From: an uncultured Bacteroidota bacterium
GTDB taxonomy: Bacteria > Bacteroidota > Bacteroidia > Chitinophagales > Saprospiraceae
Direction of reading: 5' to 3'
NCBI GenBank assembly: GCA_937952445.1
Contig: CALGAA010000226.1
Span: forward strand, 1 to 8,361
DNA length: 8,361 bases
The translations under genes were made by a program, and so were the position numbers. Below are positions 7,020 to 8,361 of the stretch, piece after piece. Numbering within the stretch: the first letter of the stretch is position 1; every line of letters starts with the position of its first letter. Under the pieces are notes generated by a model, which saw only the letters and a program-made list of their open reading frames with translations, was not told the DNA's origin and ran no database searches.

Positions 7020-7931
7020 ATGAATGATATATTCAAAGGGATATGGCCGGCGATGTTTACACAGGTTGACGAACAAGGGAGTCCCGCTTTTGGTGAAATC
7101 GAAAAATTGACCGATGCGTTGATCAATGACGGCGTGGACGGATTGTATCTGTTAGGTTCTACGGGACAAGGCGTGATGTTTGATGAAGATCAGCGCCGGG
7201 AGATCCTGGAGGTCATCCTCAACGTGAACGCCGGCAGGGTTCCGATTATGGTCCAGGTGGGATCCCTGACGACCCGCAAATCAATGGAACTGGCTATTCA
7301 CGCCGAGAATGCAGGTGCGGATGCCGTGTCTTCCGTCGGACCCATCTATTTTCCCGGTAGGGCGGAGATGGTACTTACCCATTACCGTGACATAGCGGAG
7401 TCCACCAATTTGCCGTTTTTCCCGTACCAGCTCGGCAGTGCATCGATTAAAGGGGACATCAATGATTTTGTACGCGCTTTGGTGGACATTCCCCAGGTGC
7501 AGGGAATGAAACTGACCACCACGGACCTGATCCAGATAAGTACTATACACAATTTTGCCGGTGACCGTCTGAAACTCTTCAGCGGGGCGGATGAATTGCT
7601 CTGCCACTCAGCCTTGTGCGGTACGATCGGTGCGATCGGTAGTTTTTACAATTTCTGGTACAAGGAATGCGCCCACGTACGTCAGACGTTTATCGATGGG
7701 GATTTCAAGCTGGCCCGCGACTTTATGCTCGAATTCCAGCGCAGTATTTTTGAAGTATTGCCCAATGCGTGGACCTTTTTCCGAGCCGCGGTCAAACTCA
7801 AGTACCAGGTGGATATCGGTCCCACGATACGTCCAGTGGGTAACCACAATCAGGAATGGGAAATCAGTGAGGTTCAGCACATCCTCAACCGCTTGGAAAA
7901 TGCAGCACAGGTCAATATCAATACGGTTTGA
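7020..7931 (+). CDS. nanA: N-acetylneuraminate lyase-like aldolase (DHDPS/NAL superfamily)
   Basis: Class I Schiff-base aldolase of the DHDPS/NAL superfamily, 303 residues. Ser47 and Thr48 lie in GSTGQG (usually GSTGE), Tyr136 is the proton-relay residue and Lys164 in GMKLTT forms the Schiff base with pyruvate. Residues that bind the sialic acid chain in E. coli NanA (as I recall G189, D191, E192 and S208) match here at the same numbers: SGADE gives Gly189, Asp191 and Glu192, and GAIGS gives Ser208. This separates it from ordinary DapA and supports cleavage of Neu5Ac, or a related nonulosonate, into pyruvate and N-acetylmannosamine. The ATG is 9 bases after the PLP gene, behind an AT-rich stretch with no Shine-Dalgarno motif. 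Lyases for other 2-keto-3-deoxy acids remain possible, but the sialidases upstream favour sialic acid. Confidence 0.83.
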   Translation: MNDIFKGIWPAMFTQVDEQGSPAFGEIEKLTDALINDGVDGLYLLGSTGQGVMFDEDQRREILEVILNVNAGRVPIMVQVGSLTTRKSMELAIHAENAGADAVSSVGPIYFPGRAEMVLTHYRDIAESTNLPFFPYQLGSASIKGDINDFVRALVDIPQVQGMKLTTTDLIQISTIHNFAGDRLKLFSGADELLCHSALCGTIGAIGSFYNFWYKECAHVRQTFIDGDFKLARDFMLEFQRSIFEVLPNAWTFFRAAVKLKYQVDIGPTIRPVGNHNQEWEISEVQHILNRLENAAQVNINTV

Positions 7932-7971
7932 TCCGAATTTTTAAATCATAGAAAAGCAAAAAAGATAGATT

Positions 7972-8352
7972 ATGAAGAAAGTTATCACAGGAAAGAATGT
8001 CCCCCAGAGTGATTTGCCATTTTCACCGGCCTTGCAGGTAGGAGAATTGGTATTCGTCTCTGGTCAGGCTTCCGTCGATGAAAACGGGGCCATCGTGCAG
8101 GATACGTTCGAAGGCGAATGCCGACGGTCGTTTGAGAACGTCCAAAAAGTGCTGGCGGGAGCCGGACTGACGATGGAAGATGTGGTCCAGGTGCGAAATT
8201 ATGTCGGAAAACAGGAATACCTTAAGGAGTTTAATGAGATATACAAAGAGTACTTTTCACCTCCTTATCCTGCCCGAACAACCATTATGAATTGCCTGGG
8301 TACGTTGCTCAAATTTGAGGTGGAAGTGATCGCCATGAAGCGGCCGGAATGA
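7972..8352 (+). CDS. ridA: RidA/YjgF/YER057c/UK114-family enamine/imine deaminase
   Basis: Small trimer-forming cytoplasmic protein of 126 residues that hydrolyses reactive enamine/imine intermediates to keto acids and ammonia. The family signature is clear: PFSPALQVG at 16-24, LVFVSGQ at 26-32, PARTT at 100-104 with Arg102 (equivalent to the carboxylate-binding Arg105 of E. coli RidA), Cys108, and FEVEVIA with Glu116 in place of E. coli Glu120. It lies 40 bases after the lyase gene, the longest gap in the cluster, but with no terminator-like hairpin. Its presence beside a PLP lyase fits disposal of the 2-aminoacrylate-type intermediate made by that enzyme. It could also be a general housekeeping RidA or a diverged Rid subfamily with a specific substrate. 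Confidence 0.92.
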   Translation: MKKVITGKNVPQSDLPFSPALQVGELVFVSGQASVDENGAIVQDTFEGECRRSFENVQKVLAGAGLTMEDVVQVRNYVGKQEYLKEFNEIYKEYFSPPYPARTTIMNCLGTLLKFEVEVIAMKRPE

Positions 8353-8361
8353 AAAAGCGGA

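Larger units (their letters stand above)
1..8361 (+). other. Probable operon for sialic acid catabolism
   Basis: All nine genes lie on the plus strand. Successive gaps are 15, 29, 36 and 17 bases, then two 4-base overlaps, then 9 and 40 bases. None of the gaps holds a recognisable rho-independent hairpin plus T-run, and no gap is long enough for an obvious independent promoter with operator. Secreted enzymes (two sialidases and an SGNH esterase) are mixed with cytoplasmic ones, which is usual for a substrate-specific utilisation locus. The frame of the first gene is open at the left edge, and only 9 bases follow the last stop, so both ends of the operon may extend outside the window. No SusC/SusD, transporter, kinase or regulator is visible here. 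Confidence 0.75.

Noticed and set aside
7591..7944. Plus-strand open frame of 117 codons in a second frame
   Set aside because: It lies almost entirely within the N-acetylneuraminate lyase gene in another frame, and its Ser/Arg-rich translation resembles no known family.
7932..7971. Possible terminator or promoter in the 40-base gap before ridA
   Set aside because: The gap is A/T-rich with short A-runs but has no stem-loop followed by T-run and no identifiable promoter elements that I can support.
7020..8352. Hydroxyproline catabolism (DHDPS-like deaminase plus RidA)
   Set aside because: The DHDPS-family protein carries NanA-type residues (Gly189, Asp191, Glu192, Ser208), and no proline racemase/epimerase or D-amino acid oxidase is visible.
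89..8361. Numerous reverse-strand open frames of 60-190 codons across the window
   Set aside because: All are antisense to strong plus-strand genes with clear family motifs; their translations show no recognisable domain and no operon logic.

Overview
The window is a dense run of nine co-directional (+) protein-coding genes with gaps of 9 to 40 bases or 4-base overlaps. It has no RNA genes, mobile elements, CRISPR array or convincing internal terminator, so it reads as one operon or part of one. Base composition is near 50% GC. Starts are preceded by A-rich stretches rather than clear Shine-Dalgarno motifs, and the two leading genes encode lipoproteins. These traits suggest Bacteroidota, possibly a marine or environmental lineage. 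That placement is an inference; nothing here fixes the genus.

Layout: (1) 16-1212 and 1228-2421, two tandem sialidase-family (BNR/Asp-box) lipoproteins that look like products of a duplication. (2) 2451-3272, an HpcH/HpaI-family class II pyruvate aldolase. (3) 3309-4121, an exported SGNH/GDSL hydrolase with a twin-arginine-like leader. (4) 4139-5077, a zinc-dependent deacylase of the AstE/aspartoacylase family. (5) 5074-5895, a short-chain dehydrogenase. (6) 5892-7010, a PLP-dependent fold-type II lyase resembling threonine synthase. (7) 7020-7931, a DHDPS-superfamily aldolase carrying residues characteristic of N-acetylneuraminate lyase. (8) 7972-8352, a RidA-family enamine/imine deaminase. 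Genes 4, 5 and 6 overlap by 4 bases at each junction (ATGA, then TTGA), so translational coupling is likely.

Working model (inference): the set can be read as a complete non-phosphorylating, oxidative sialic acid pathway. The sialidases release sialic acid at the cell surface and the SGNH enzyme may remove O-acetyl groups. The lyase splits Neu5Ac into pyruvate and N-acetylmannosamine. The SDR oxidises ManNAc at C1, and the lactone opens spontaneously or by an unseen lactonase. The zinc deacylase removes acetate to give mannosaminate. The PLP enzyme eliminates water, and the resulting enamine/imine becomes 2-keto-3-deoxygluconate and ammonia with RidA's help. The HpaI-type aldolase then gives a second pyruvate plus glyceraldehyde. 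Carbon balances: C11 becomes two C3 pyruvates, one C3 glyceraldehyde and one C2 acetate. No NanK, NanE/AGE, NagA or NagB is present in the window, which fits a route that bypasses the classical kinase/epimerase pathway, although such genes could lie outside. No transporter or regulator is visible here either.
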